DNA from: Membranipora membranacea
Taxonomy: Eukaryota > Bryozoa > Gymnolaemata > Cheilostomatida > Membraniporidae
Assembly (NCBI GenBank): GCA_914767715.1
Contig: OU612075.1
Location: 6,942,001-7,006,000, forward strand
Length of the DNA: 64,000 nucleotides
Direction of reading: 5' to 3'
Shown here: one piece after another, positions 27,515 to 38,773 of the stretch
Layout: each line of letters opens with the position of its first letter
How positions within the stretch are numbered: position 1 is the stretch's first letter
Program-made: the position numbers and the translations under genes
Notes under the pieces: model-generated
What the model was told of the DNA's origin: nothing
The model's input: only the letters and a program-made list of their open reading frames with translations
The model's database searches: none

Positions 27515-28326
27515 CTTTATTATAAAACAAATTACACTCATTAACACAACGCAGGCTGAAATTAATATACTGGGACAGAAGGCGCAAAATTGTTTTTTTC
27601 AAGTTAGGGGCTTTGTATTTTGAAGTGCAAAATGACTTGCAATGCTTTTTGGAATAAAATATGAAAGGAGATTATTTATGTAACTTGTAAGATATATTCA
27701 ACTTGAAAATCGCATAACTTTTTTCCAATTTCAACCTGTGAAGACTCTGTTCACCACTTTTGACACAGACGTCCTCAAAGCCTGGGTGATCAATATAACA
27801 AAAATGTAACAGTTTCCCATGTTTTGATTATGCTCTCAATAAAATTCAAGAGATTCGGTTGAGGAAGTGTCGTCTTTTAACATGGATTAAATATTATTTG
27901 AGATACAAAGTTGCAACTAACAAGTACTTGAAGTCTTGGCTAACAGTCAGATATGCCTATGATGGTACGTAAAGAATCTCCGAATTTGGATTGATCAATG
28001 GGTATATTTTCATATTTTCGTTATCCTTCAATATTCAAAGCAGGAAACATTTGTAAAAGCCATATCTGTGGTGAGATATTATAAATCAGTTTTTAACTTA
28101 CCCTTGCTGACGTCGCAAAAATATTACCACAAATATTACTACAACTGCAGCTATGGCAGCAGCCACACTCCCAGCAACACCACCAATTATGGCTGAATTT
28201 ATCCCACCAGCGACTGTTGTTGTGTCTACATTTATTCCCTGTCTTGGCAATGAGATTGGTGGTTGAGTAGTTGGTGCAACTGAAAATGTAATGGTTGACT
28301 ATTATGACATAGATGAGCCTTATTAC

Positions 28327-28423
28327 CCCTCATCATCACAAGGACTGATTCCTCTACTGAATCCAGTTGACCCCCTATGTGTGGTTGTCTCTCTGTATGA
28401 CTGTGGAGAAGTTGGTACCGCTA
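28327..28423 (-). other. Cryptic or relic second copy of the stalk exon in gene B
   Basis: This 97-nt open stretch lies just upstream of the membrane exon. A TTTCAG acceptor comes before it and GTAATA after it. It starts like the true exon (codons for VPTSPQ against APTTQP) and changes phase 1 to 2 as that exon does, but has no hydrophobic segment. It could be a decayed duplicate or, if spliced, an alternative lacking the membrane helix. Nothing in B or C confirms use. Confidence 0.3.
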
Positions 28424-30754
28424 CTGAAACAAAATTATGACCATACTTCGCATTGACACTGTGGCAAGCACTTGCAGCCAGACATCAAGTTGTCATGAGC
28501 TCTTTCAGTTCTTTCGCTTGGGCTGTTCATAAATTGATTCCCTAGAATTAACCCCTTCCACAAAAATTTTATTACTGGTACATAAGCTAAATTTATAATG
28601 AAATCAAAAAAAGTCTCAATTTTGATAGGCCGGTGAGCAAATTTTCTTGCTTTGCTACATTAAGGGAATGTAGCGCCTGAGGATTGCAGCATTGGTTCTT
28701 ACAAGACTTCCATTCTCACAATCGGGAAATACCGATTATTAGGTTTTGGTGTGACAGAGAAACACTGTGTCATCAAGTGTGTACATACCTTTCAATAGTT
28801 CCTGGTTTAGTTGGTAGAATTCTGTGACATTATCTTCGGTGACAGCCTTGTATCCCACATATATGTTGTAGCTTCCTTGAACAAGTTCTTTATTCACCTT
28901 GTCCCCATAAGTCTCGCGATCACCAACAATGAATGTATTATTAGAATCGGCAAGAGCTATTTTTGCAGTGATGTAGGTGTCTCTGCCATCTATGGTGAGG
29001 TTAGTCGTTGTGGTGGATCTTCTCTGTCTACCACTAGAAAGTTGTTCTACCACAATCCAGAGGGTGCTAAATCTCTGATCAAACTTGTCAATTGTTGTGA
29101 TATCAGGTAGTTTGATAGTGGTGTTGCTTACGTAAATGTTTGCTTCCACACTTGTGGATGATATATTCAGTGATGGATCTACAATAGAGAAATTCAACTG
29201 AAAACCGATTAAAGAATAGATGTGACATCAGGATAACAGATATAAATCAGCATTGAGAGTTTTCACATTCATCGGATACGAACCGGCTTTAATGGATCAG
29301 GATGAATGGTGAACATTGCGTCGAATGAATATACGATCTATCAACGGTAATTTATTAAGTTTAATGAAAATTATTACTTTCAATTTTCAAAGTGATACAA
29401 TGTTATGAATGAAGGCATGAGATTTCCACATTCTGACATAATAGTTTATGCTTACATTTTGGTTTGGTCCATAGCTGTATGCTTGAGCTGTTACCGTATC
29501 CTCCATTTTTAAGGAGAGCTTTAACTTGACACTCATACTGAACTTGGGAGAGAAGTCCATCTACCTCATGGTTGGATACTTCAGGTCCCATAGAATTAAA
29601 GGTAAGCTCCTCAGAGGATCCAGGGCTAGCATCCGCATTGAAAGTGTTGTTTTTTACTGTACAATTGACCTGCATTTTCATTCAGATGTTAGATATTTGT
29701 GAGCCCATATTTTTAAAATTGTTGCTAAAACTTTTGATTATAATGTTACTCAAAATCACCAAAAAATCTTCAAAAATCTTTCAAAAAATCGAAAATATTT
29801 TCTGTTTTGCTTTCCGAGGCCAGTGAATGAGACTTCTTCACCTACCTGATATTTGGTTATGTTTGCATCAATATAATCATTAATAAGATCCCACCGCAGT
29901 GTAGCTGAGTTATTACTCCTCTCTGTAGCTCTGAGGTTATCAGGGCCTTTGGGGACTTCAAATAAAAGATTAATTCTGAGTCCCAACTGTATTCTCAAAT
30001 AGTTAGATCACTAAGATGCTGTGCTGTAATGCTGGGGATCGAATACTTTAAATTTTCTGTTCAGTTGCTCTACATTCATAGAAAGATATGCACTACCTAC
30101 ACTTTTGTGGTAGGTTCATCTCACACAAAAACATTGTTTAATTAAATAATTTGGAAATAATCTCTTTCCTTACCTTTCATCGTTGTGTAAGATTGTAACC
30201 AAACTTGCTGTTGATATCCCCCAACTAGATTTGCAGACACTGTGATGGTGAAAGTAACACCCTGGTCTTTGGTAAAGCTCCATGGTCCTGACTTAGTCTC
30301 GTTATCCATAGTCCCTGACTCATGAGTGATTTTCACCGTTTGGACACATCCGTCATTCTGTAAAATTACACTAGAGTCGTAACCAATGAGCACAACCAAT
30401 ATATATTTCTTGATGTTCCCCAGGAAAATTAAATTCTATTTTTGACTTATGGTCTATTATTGATAGAGTATCATGGATCATCTAAATCTATACTATCAAA
30501 CTATGAATGAATGCAGCAATTCATTAGAAAAAAAATTATTATTGATCATGAACATAATATTATCACTTTATTAATGTCATAATATGCTAACTAGGACATC
30601 ATATCATACAAAGAAAATTTTTTTTACTCATTTAAAATTCTTTTTACTGGATTTTTTTAAATGCGATATTATTTTAATACAAGGTGTCACTTTTTATGTA
30701 ACAAGACTTTTAAAGGTTTAACACTCTGTGTGGAAATTAGTAGTCTGAAAAAAG

Positions 30755-30781
30755 ATAATAATAATAATTATTATTATTATT
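30755..30781. repeat. (AAT)n/(ATT)n microsatellite
   Basis: AATAATAATAATTATTATTATT, an inverted triplet repeat, ends about 12 nt from exon 6 of gene B. Confidence 0.8.
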
Positions 30782-31387
30782 GCGTGACTCACCAGATGTG
30801 TGGTATGAAGGCGGACATTGCGCTGTTCTCCAGGCCTAAGTACACCTGACTCGACGATACTCACTTTGCTATCAGTCAGCATCGGGCGCCCTATCATAGA
30901 AAAAAAAAACAGACTATACCAATTGATTTAAATATCCGTACAATTTGACTGACATTAATTTTGGTAGTTTAGCAGGAGAAATTCACTGTCAATAAATCAG
31001 TTTTTCCTCAGACTGTTACTATCATTTGGGCATCTTAGATTTAAATTTCAAAAAGTTGATTGCAAATTGCTCAAAGGTAATCATCAGCAATGTCCTAACC
31101 TACAGCAACATTGACTACATGACCAGCCATGTCTCACATTGACCAACTTTAACTTCATGATCTTATGTTAACATTGTCGCATTGCATAAAATCTTTGTTT
31201 TGGTAAATATATTATTTATCAATAATTAAATATCATGTTTTTTTCAACCAATCCACTCACCACTGCTCCCACTTACTTGCACAAAACTGCTGAGAATCTG
31301 TGTATTTCTCATCAGCAACCTCCTGCCCATTGAAATTTCTCACAACCTGTATTCTGGCATAATAAGGTTGAGTGAAGTCTGGAAGAC

Positions 31388-31396
31388 TAAAACATC
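31388..31396 (-). other. One-base deletion in gene B exon 5
   Basis: Exon 5 of B is 344 nt, while the A and C exons are 336 and 354. Translation follows the family up to SDVLVF and then continues correctly (LPDFTQPYYARIQVV) only in another frame. Alignment with A and C places a single missing base in this interval. The downstream exons are phased for the uninterrupted frame. Confidence 0.85.
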
Positions 31397-32446
31397 TGAT
31401 CTGTCTGTATCTGGGATGATAGACTGGCTGCCAGAACAAGATACATCTGGCGTTAAGGTTGAGTTACTGGTAGAGCATGCTATCTTGAAGCATCCTCCTG
31501 CTATATTCTGGTTGCCAGCATTTCCAGACTGGTAGCCGATTGGATCACCCCATGAGAGCTGCACGTTATTTTCTGCCATACTAGATATGTCTGCAGAGAT
31601 TCCAGTCACGACCAAATATTCTGTATAATAATTCATTTATATCAGTAATCTTCATCTCAAAAGTGGGTAATTAATGAAACTGCATTACTCAGCTTGATAA
31701 TAAAGGATAATTTAGGTTAAAAATTGAAAGACACCAAGGCTGTAAATTCTGGATATAGTTACTGGGACGATTACAGGACATTACTGATTTAGTAGTACGA
31801 CAAGGTACAGCTGGTCAGATATTATGTACTCCTGAGACGATTTTTACAGTTTAAGTGAATGTTATCCCCCATTTACTTACCAGCCACAAATGGACGGATT
31901 GAAACTTCTCTTCCTCCTTTATGATCTCGCTCTGTCTTAACTGTCAGAGTCTCATTTACTTTGATGCTTGATACATCCTGATAATCGCCGTAGTATGCAT
32001 CTATGGAACCGCCAGTAGCAAATGTCACCAGATTTCCAGCACAATCATTGGTGTTCTTCACAAAGATTGATGGTGAATCCCCTTCTTTTATCTTTACAAG
32101 CTTGTCTGTTATAAAATTGAAATTGACTTTGCCAAGACCTTGCTGATAGTTTAACAATGTGTAATCAATGAGTTTGAAGTTCCGCCTACCCCCACTTTGC
32201 CTCCACACAGCAGCATAAGTCTGACAAGGTGTACCAGCTGAACGAGAGAGGTACTGCCATGCTACTAGATATCCATCTGCCTCGATAGGGTTTTTATACA
32301 TGATCACATAGTCATGACCACGGTTTCCTCGTCCACTGGCTACTGTCAGATCCGTGGCACCAGGAGCTTCATCTAACAAAAAAAAGAAGATGATTAACCT
32401 TGCTCTCACCGTAGTATATCATACATAAATATGCCTCTGCATACAA

Positions 32447-32465
32447 ATATATATATATATATATT
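32447..32465. repeat. (AT)n microsatellite
   Basis: A short run of AT dinucleotides in the gene B intron between exons 3 and 4. Confidence 0.8.
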
Positions 32466-33009
32466 TATCTCTTCAATAGATATATCATTTCCTATTTATT
32501 GTCAGCGGACCTATATAGCTTATAAATAGGCGGACTGACAGGACAGGCAATTATGCATTCCTTATCTACCAGAAAACCTACATATGTAACTAACAAAGAG
32601 GCTTGCAGTTAGAAGGAAAGGTAAATGGTAGGTACAGTATCTAAAACAGCAAAACACAAAATAAGTTTGTTAACTCACCAAGGTACCAGTGAGGTCGATC
32701 GAAATACTGCCAATCGTTATTTGATTCGCTTAGTATGTTGTCATCGTCAGAGCGTTGGTTTACAAGTTGACACATCTTATTACTGTTTGATTTAGACTTG
32801 ATTACTGAGCGACATTTCGCACTTCCGACATGATCCACACATCTACTCATACAACTTCTGAGATTGTCAGTATCAGACTCATTAATCTTGCTAACTTTGT
32901 TGTTGAGGTACCGGCCTTTGACAGCAGTCCATGGCTGCCAGGAACCTGATAAAATGAATGTTTGTGTAAATTTGAATTTTATATAAAGGTAATATGTGCA
33001 ATATCATCA

Positions 33010-33225
33010 ACCTAGGGGAGTAAATATTGGCTAGAGTTTAAATAAGCTATTGGAGGTGACTTAATATTAGCTAGCGCCCTTATTTTTAGACTTGTCAATT
33101 GGTCACCTGTTTATCTTGGTTGGTTTGATGAAGAAAGGACGGTGAGTAAATGTAATTTTAAGACTGTGGCAAATGGCAAACTTTTTCTCCTGTGAATACC
33201 TTACTACTATAGGGTTTGTGATCAG
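33010..33225. repeat. Intronic repeat related to 10,690-10,965
   Basis: Second copy, between exons 3 and 2 of gene B. It has the same TTTCxCCTGTGAATAC end block. No coding content. Confidence 0.4.
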
Positions 33226-35756
33226 ACACATTTTCTAGAAAATGTGTTAACTGCCAATTAGGCTGCCTATTATGAAATATCCTCATAGCAATGAATCTTC
33301 ACTTCTGATTTGTTGACAGAATTGTTAAAATAAATGGGGAAAGCCGAGGTGATCAAAACTAACCGCTTCATATCATTTTCTCAAATCGGAAGCTTGTTAC
33401 AACGAGATAAGCATGTATAGATACTCATCAATTAACTAATTTTAGTAAGTGCGTATTTAGAGTTTTTTGTATAACTGGCCCTTTAGAGAGGCTAAAACTC
33501 TTATAATGAACAAGACTACCTGCACAGATAGGTCTCAGTAAGTACTGGTAGTTAGACCGGGCCTGAGGTGTAGCTGTCTGATCGTTCTCCTCCAGCAGCT
33601 CACACCTCCTGTCAGACTGTCGGTAATTTATAGCAGCACAGATGAAGGTGCTCTCCTCAACACATTTCCTCTGACATTCCTCCAGACCCTGTCCTTGTTC
33701 AAGAGTTACATTCTTAGGATAACCAGATATGTATGGGTCTAGTTTCTGGTTTTCTTTGGTAATCCAGTCACAAGAGAGAGCTGTAACAGAAACAGAGTGT
33801 GATAAAAAATGCTGTACATGTGACAGTGGGTACGGTGCGAGATATAATAAATTGTAATAAATGCCCTATTATGAAGAGTTACTTGCTCCTTTTGCTGGAG
33901 AGAATAACTCCTTTAAACATTGACATTTTTGGCACTAAAGGGATGACTGAAACAATGTTAGCGATAATTTATTAATGATGAATGAAATCAACTGATATGA
34001 AGAGAAGCATAGGGGGTGTCAAAAATCTAGAAACTAGAGTAAAATATCGACAAAAACTCAACCCATCGTCACATTCGACGCTGCACTCGTAATCTACAAC
34101 ATTTTGAGCTGCTGCCCATATGCATCACCCTGACCAACGAATTATGTCTGATCGCTTGTCCCGCTCTTAAAATACACCTGTGGTATATGTTGATAGTAAT
34201 ATTCTTCATTGTTCATTATTCTGTCAGATGCACGGCACCAAACCTCTATACCATAGAAGGGATGGGAAGCAAAAAGGGAAACTACCTTCCATTTAATTTT
34301 CCCAGTTTAAGTAGGGGCTTGCTGAATTTTTACCACAGAGACCTGATTTTTTTATGTTTTGTCTTTGACCAGCGCCAGTTTTTACACCGAATTTCACGGC
34401 TTGTATGTCAGTGGTAGTATTATATCCATCCATCAGACCTAAAAATCTCTCTCACTCTTTGATTATTATTAATTTTGATAAATGCGGAAATCACATCATA
34501 CCTTGAGAAGAGCCAAAGTAGAATAAGGTCAGGATCACCAGCACTGGAATGAAACGGCAGCATATAGCTTCTGACATCATAAATTATTACTCCTGTCAGC
34601 AGGTTTGACATATATTTCAACCTAAAACAGCAGAAACCAACGTTGAGCGTCTAAGATCAGAATCTTGATTCTAAACAATCTGTGTCATCCCTCAATTTCG
34701 GCTTTAAAATCAAGCACACCAAATTGAATTGAACTAGAAATGCTCTTTATCTACATCTAATCTAAAGCGCTCCAGTGATAAAGGCTTCACTTATTCGTGC
34801 TGAGTTGGTGTGCAAGCAAACTTCCTATAGTGGATAGTAGAGACTGGATTTGTTTGGTCAAAGAAAGCTGATAAGGCTATTTTAGATATGTTCAATGAGG
34901 TCACACCTATTTGGAGTGGTTGCAATCTTCCTCATCCACTTATAAAATGCCCACAGTACGGCTGCTCAAAAGCATTAGGAAATAACTCAGAAAGGGTAAC
35001 TCCAAACAAATTGAACTGAGCAACAGCAGTATGATCACGATTTGCATGCACTTACTTTCTCAATGAATCAATTTAACGCTCTGCAAAACTTCCTATAAGG
35101 ATAATTTAGCTGTCTCCCATATCTTCTTTCCGCCTAGATACACCCAATTTGTTTTATGGCTGTATTATTTCAAGATAGAAGGGTCTGGAACGGGGGAGGG
35201 TAATTTCCATGATAATGTAGGGATCGCCTGTTTCACAGATGAGCCATGATCTCGGTAGGCTTCCTAGCAATCAATTATCCAGTAGAAGTGCTTTGAATGA
35301 TTGACCATATTCCAAGCTTATATAACTTTCTCGAGAGCTACCTCAAAAATTGTCAGTCCCCAAAAGTAATGGAAGATTAGTTTCCACACTGAACTCTAAT
35401 CACACACTAAGGCCTGACTTCCTGTTTATATTCATAAATTAACTCCCAATAAATAATCTTAATAAGGAAGTTATTTGTTTGAGGTTTAAACCCTAGAACA
35501 CACTTGTATCCTCCGGTGACAGACTGATATTGCAAATGCAGCGTATAGAGGTGCGGCGTAGCCCCTTCATACACACAAGATGGGATCCCTCCGCGTCCAG
35601 AGTGACCACAAGGTTCATTATGTTTTTATATGTCGATGTGGCATCAATTTGAGGGCCAATCATTACATGGGATTAGCATTTAGGTCAATCGCCGTACGCA
35701 ATGGTTCTGGTTTGTTCATTAAAATTAAGGAACCGTGTTGTTTCGAAGCAGTGGCA

Positions 35757-36060
35757 GTGGTGGCGGCGTAGATAAATGGATAGCGCTTGCACACCTAACT
35801 TCATTGTTGGAGGCCTGGGTTCAAATCCTGGCCCCGGCAGATCTCTTTTCATTCATCATTTGATATGGGAGTGAACCACTCATTAGAGGCATGGAACCAT
35901 AGTGACTGCGTCATGACTGCTGCTAATGCAACCCCAGCCTCACATATGTATGGAATATGAGTTTTGATTAGGGCTGTCGTGGCGGACTTGCTTGGGCTCT
36001 CGAAAAAAATGGGGCTGAGACTTGAATGAGTTCATTAAATAAATGTTTTGCCCAAGAATA
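35757..36060 (+). repeat. tRNA-derived SINE
   Basis: The head (35,757-35,840) resembles a tRNA: A-box region GTAGATAAATGGATAGCGC, then GGGTTCAAATCCTGG as B-box (35,817-35,831) and a CCCCGGCA end. A body of about 200 bp follows, ending near AAATAAATG. The tRNA part has no intact acceptor stem, so it is not called as a tRNA gene. Confidence 0.65.
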
Positions 36061-37080
36061 AGTTTGTTCCCTCTGACGGTAGAAGCATATTCTCAAAATC
36101 CCTCTAGCAAGGTGTGGTGCCACAACAATCCAGGGGGAACAACAGTGTCATTAGGCAAGACATGCAACTCAATATGCTAGCCGCTGGATCGTTTCCAAAG
36201 TTTTGTTATAAGAGCACAGTCAACAATCAGCAGCATGAATTTGTCAGTCTCAAGTAAATATTGACAATTGGACACTATAAGTAGCACATACCTTATTAGC
36301 AATGATTATTGACCTTCGATCAGGGTTTCAGTTACACTAGATCTCCACAAGTGATGTCACATTAGTCAGCTGTTGTAGAAAAACTGCAGCTTAGCTTACA
36401 ACTAAGCCTTTGCTGATGTGAATTGCTTAAAAGCTCCACAAATATTTACCTAATAGCTTAAGGCTTTTTTGATAGCTTTCTCAATATCTGAGGTAACTTC
36501 CTTGTTGATAAGAGTTTCAGATTTGTGCTGATAGTATAGCAGTTTTGTGTTTGATCATTGTTACCATTGTCCGTATCTAAACAAACGTATGTTGTAAGGT
36601 GTTGATTTAGATAATTAACTCCATTATATGAATTTGGGTCCTACAAAAAAACGTATTGGTGACCGCACTCTATTGAAAAGTTTTATAAAAAGCGCTGTCA
36701 CTGAGAGTAACAAACTATGTGTGAGAATGACTAAGGAGAAACTTTGTTGCTTGCACAAACAGAACTCGACTTGATGAATGTGGATAAGAATGAGAGCAAC
36801 TTCCCAAAAACTGGTGAGCTTCGTTTTCTCTTGAGAACATTTAATGTAATAATCATGATTAACAGTTCAATATTCATTACTGAAGGCTATGCAGTGCTAG
36901 TGTTAGAAGCTAAAGACAAGGAAAGAATTGTCAAAAGTTAAAAAATAACTTATCTTCCCTCTTCAGATGGGAAAACATAATGGCATTATGTCCCTCACTG
37001 AGGATGCACATTTACAAAATAAATCATAGAATTAAATTTCGTTATTATGAAAAGACCGTATTGGCCAAACATTTAAAGTA

Positions 37081-37571
37081 GAAATGTGAGATAATTTTTT
37101 TTTGTATCATTGGAATGCTCATAATAATGTGATAATAATGTGAGTAGCAATATAGGGACCTAGTGTGCACCTTACCAGCCAAAATTGATTTAAGTTCTGA
37201 CTTTCGAAAATTTTGGGGTCTTGATGGGGGTCTTCCCAGGGTTTATCTCCCCTACTGAAAGCGGAAGCAAAAGAGTCTGCAGTTAGCATAGAGATGATAT
37301 CCAATCTAAGTGATCTAGTATTATAAGGCATTTATAGATGCTAGCTCTCTTTTTTTGGTGCGCAGGCCTTATTCCCTTAACTTCTCAGCTCTTTTGCTTC
37401 CGCTTTCAGCAGGGGAGATAAACCCTGGGAAGACCCCATCAGAACCCCAAAATTTTTTGAAAGTCAGAACTTAAATCAAATTTGGCAGGTAAGGTGCACA
37501 CTAGGTCCCTATACTGCTTCTCACAGTATTATGAGCATTCCAATGATACAAAAAAATTATCTCGCATTTCC
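37081..37571. mobile_element. 490-bp inverted-repeat MITE
   Basis: Arms 37,081-37,275 and 37,389-37,571 are reverse complements with few changes: GAGATAATTTTTTT, CATTGGAATGCTCATAAT, TAGGGACCTAGTGTGCACCT, GGTTTATCTCCCCT and GCGGAAGCAAAAGAG all recur inverted. No open frame with a transposase is inside. Confidence 0.75.
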
Positions 37572-38773
37572 CAGAGAGTGATAGCCATAAAAATGCACAA
37601 CAATTTCAAGGATTTCAACCTACTTTTGTTGGCATTATTCAATCACAGTTGTTGTAAGGCGATGATGATGTATTTTTGCAAAGGGGCAGGGTGCCATTGA
37701 ACTGTATATTATTTATACAATTCTATGAATTGAAACTTATGGCCCTTTTACCCCCTATTTGTCAGTGGATGGTTTTTTTTAACAGCCCTTTCCTAAGTTC
37801 TTAGCCCAAGGTACAAAAGACCTGGATAATTTTGCTTGGATAAAAGGTGACATAAGGCCCCAGTTTTACAAGGTAGACCATGTCTCATTCTATTATTCAT
37901 TGCTAATTGTTAGGAAGTTTGTTTGCAAATAAATAAAAAACCTATGAAAACTTAATAACGAATTGCTACTATTTCTTTCAAAATATAGGAATATATATTC
38001 AAGAAGGCAAAGCAGGAAAATTGCATAATTGTTCGTACAAAAATATTATAAAAAAGGGAGCACCTTTTATGTGATTAGAATTATAATTGGGACTATATAT
38101 ATAAATTTGAACTAAGCTGTTTCTGATTCACACATATAGCTGAAGAATCTTGAATACAAGTTGTAGGAAAAAAATCATCAGTATCTACCAATAAATCATG
38201 GCCAAGTTTGTCCAACCTCAAAGTATTATAAAAATCTTTCATCAAGAGATGAAAACTTAACCAACCTTAATCAACCTTTTAATCAACCATTAACAAAGAA
38301 AAACATTATTGCGCACATGAGTATCATTACTAGTAATTTTTTTTGTCATATGAGAGAATGGTAGTAAATTATGAGAATGAGTGTGAAACTTGTGAATCAT
38401 TCTACATAGCAATAATAATTATGATTGCGAATATCTCTTTTATGGCAAAACCCTTAAGAATGGTTAAAGGGGTTGAAATAAAAGCAAAATCTGCAGCAGA
38501 ATTCTCTTTGTAAGTTAGAAAAGTCATCACTAAAGCTATCTATAGCTATACTTGTTGCAAACAATAAAAATATAACTTTTGCATACTATGAATATTATGA
38601 CAGCTAAGTTATAAAATAAAATAAATGCCTTGCAATGGTGAAATGTTGCAAACTGTTTTGCATAAAAGCATATATATATGTAAATATTATGACACGGTCA
38701 TCTGAGAGCTATGTTAAAAAATAAGATGAAAGCCTTGCCATATCTACTTCGTAAAGTTCACAGTTCCTTGAAA

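Larger units (their letters stand above)
19114..34580 (-). pseudogene. Gene B: PAN-domain RPTP paralogue with a frameshift and a nonsense codon
   Basis: Exons in transcript order: 34502-34580, 33520-33780, 32679-32945, 31881-32372, 31277-31620, 30793-30890, 30174-30357, 29846-29955, 29456-29669, 28789-29178, 28102-28279, 27501-27514, 26489-26739, 25789-25873, 25560-25633, 25232-25268, 24947-25044, 24503-24631, 24049-24191, 23513-23663, 22876-22980, 22220-22361, 21715-21785, 21045-21167, 20566-20718, 20044-20177, 19498-19633, 19114-19194. The architecture matches gene A exon for exon, except that a 14-nt microexon takes the place of exon 12. Two lesions are visible. Exon 5 is 344 nt instead of a multiple of three, and the reading frame shifts near 31,388-31,396. 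Exon 15 carries TAA at 25,593-25,595 where both paralogues have a TAT tyrosine codon. All splice sites and the D1 motifs look intact, so the loss is recent, or one or both lesions are assembly errors. If untranslated it may still be transcribed. Confidence 0.85.
34622..38773. other. Spacer between genes B and A
   Basis: It holds the upstream region of gene B and the 3' flank of gene A. Apart from the SINE at about 35,757-36,060 and the inverted-repeat element at 37,081-37,571 I see no gene. The part near 37,900-38,770 is AT-rich and probably includes the 3' UTR of gene A. Confidence 0.6.

Noticed and set aside
19114-34580. Reading gene B as two genes split by the frameshift
   Set aside because: Exon order, phases and lengths match A and C on both sides of the break, and no new start, signal peptide or promoter is visible downstream.
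35757-35840. Possible tRNA gene
   Set aside because: B-box and A-box are present, but the acceptor stem does not pair and a SINE-like body follows, so it is called a SINE.
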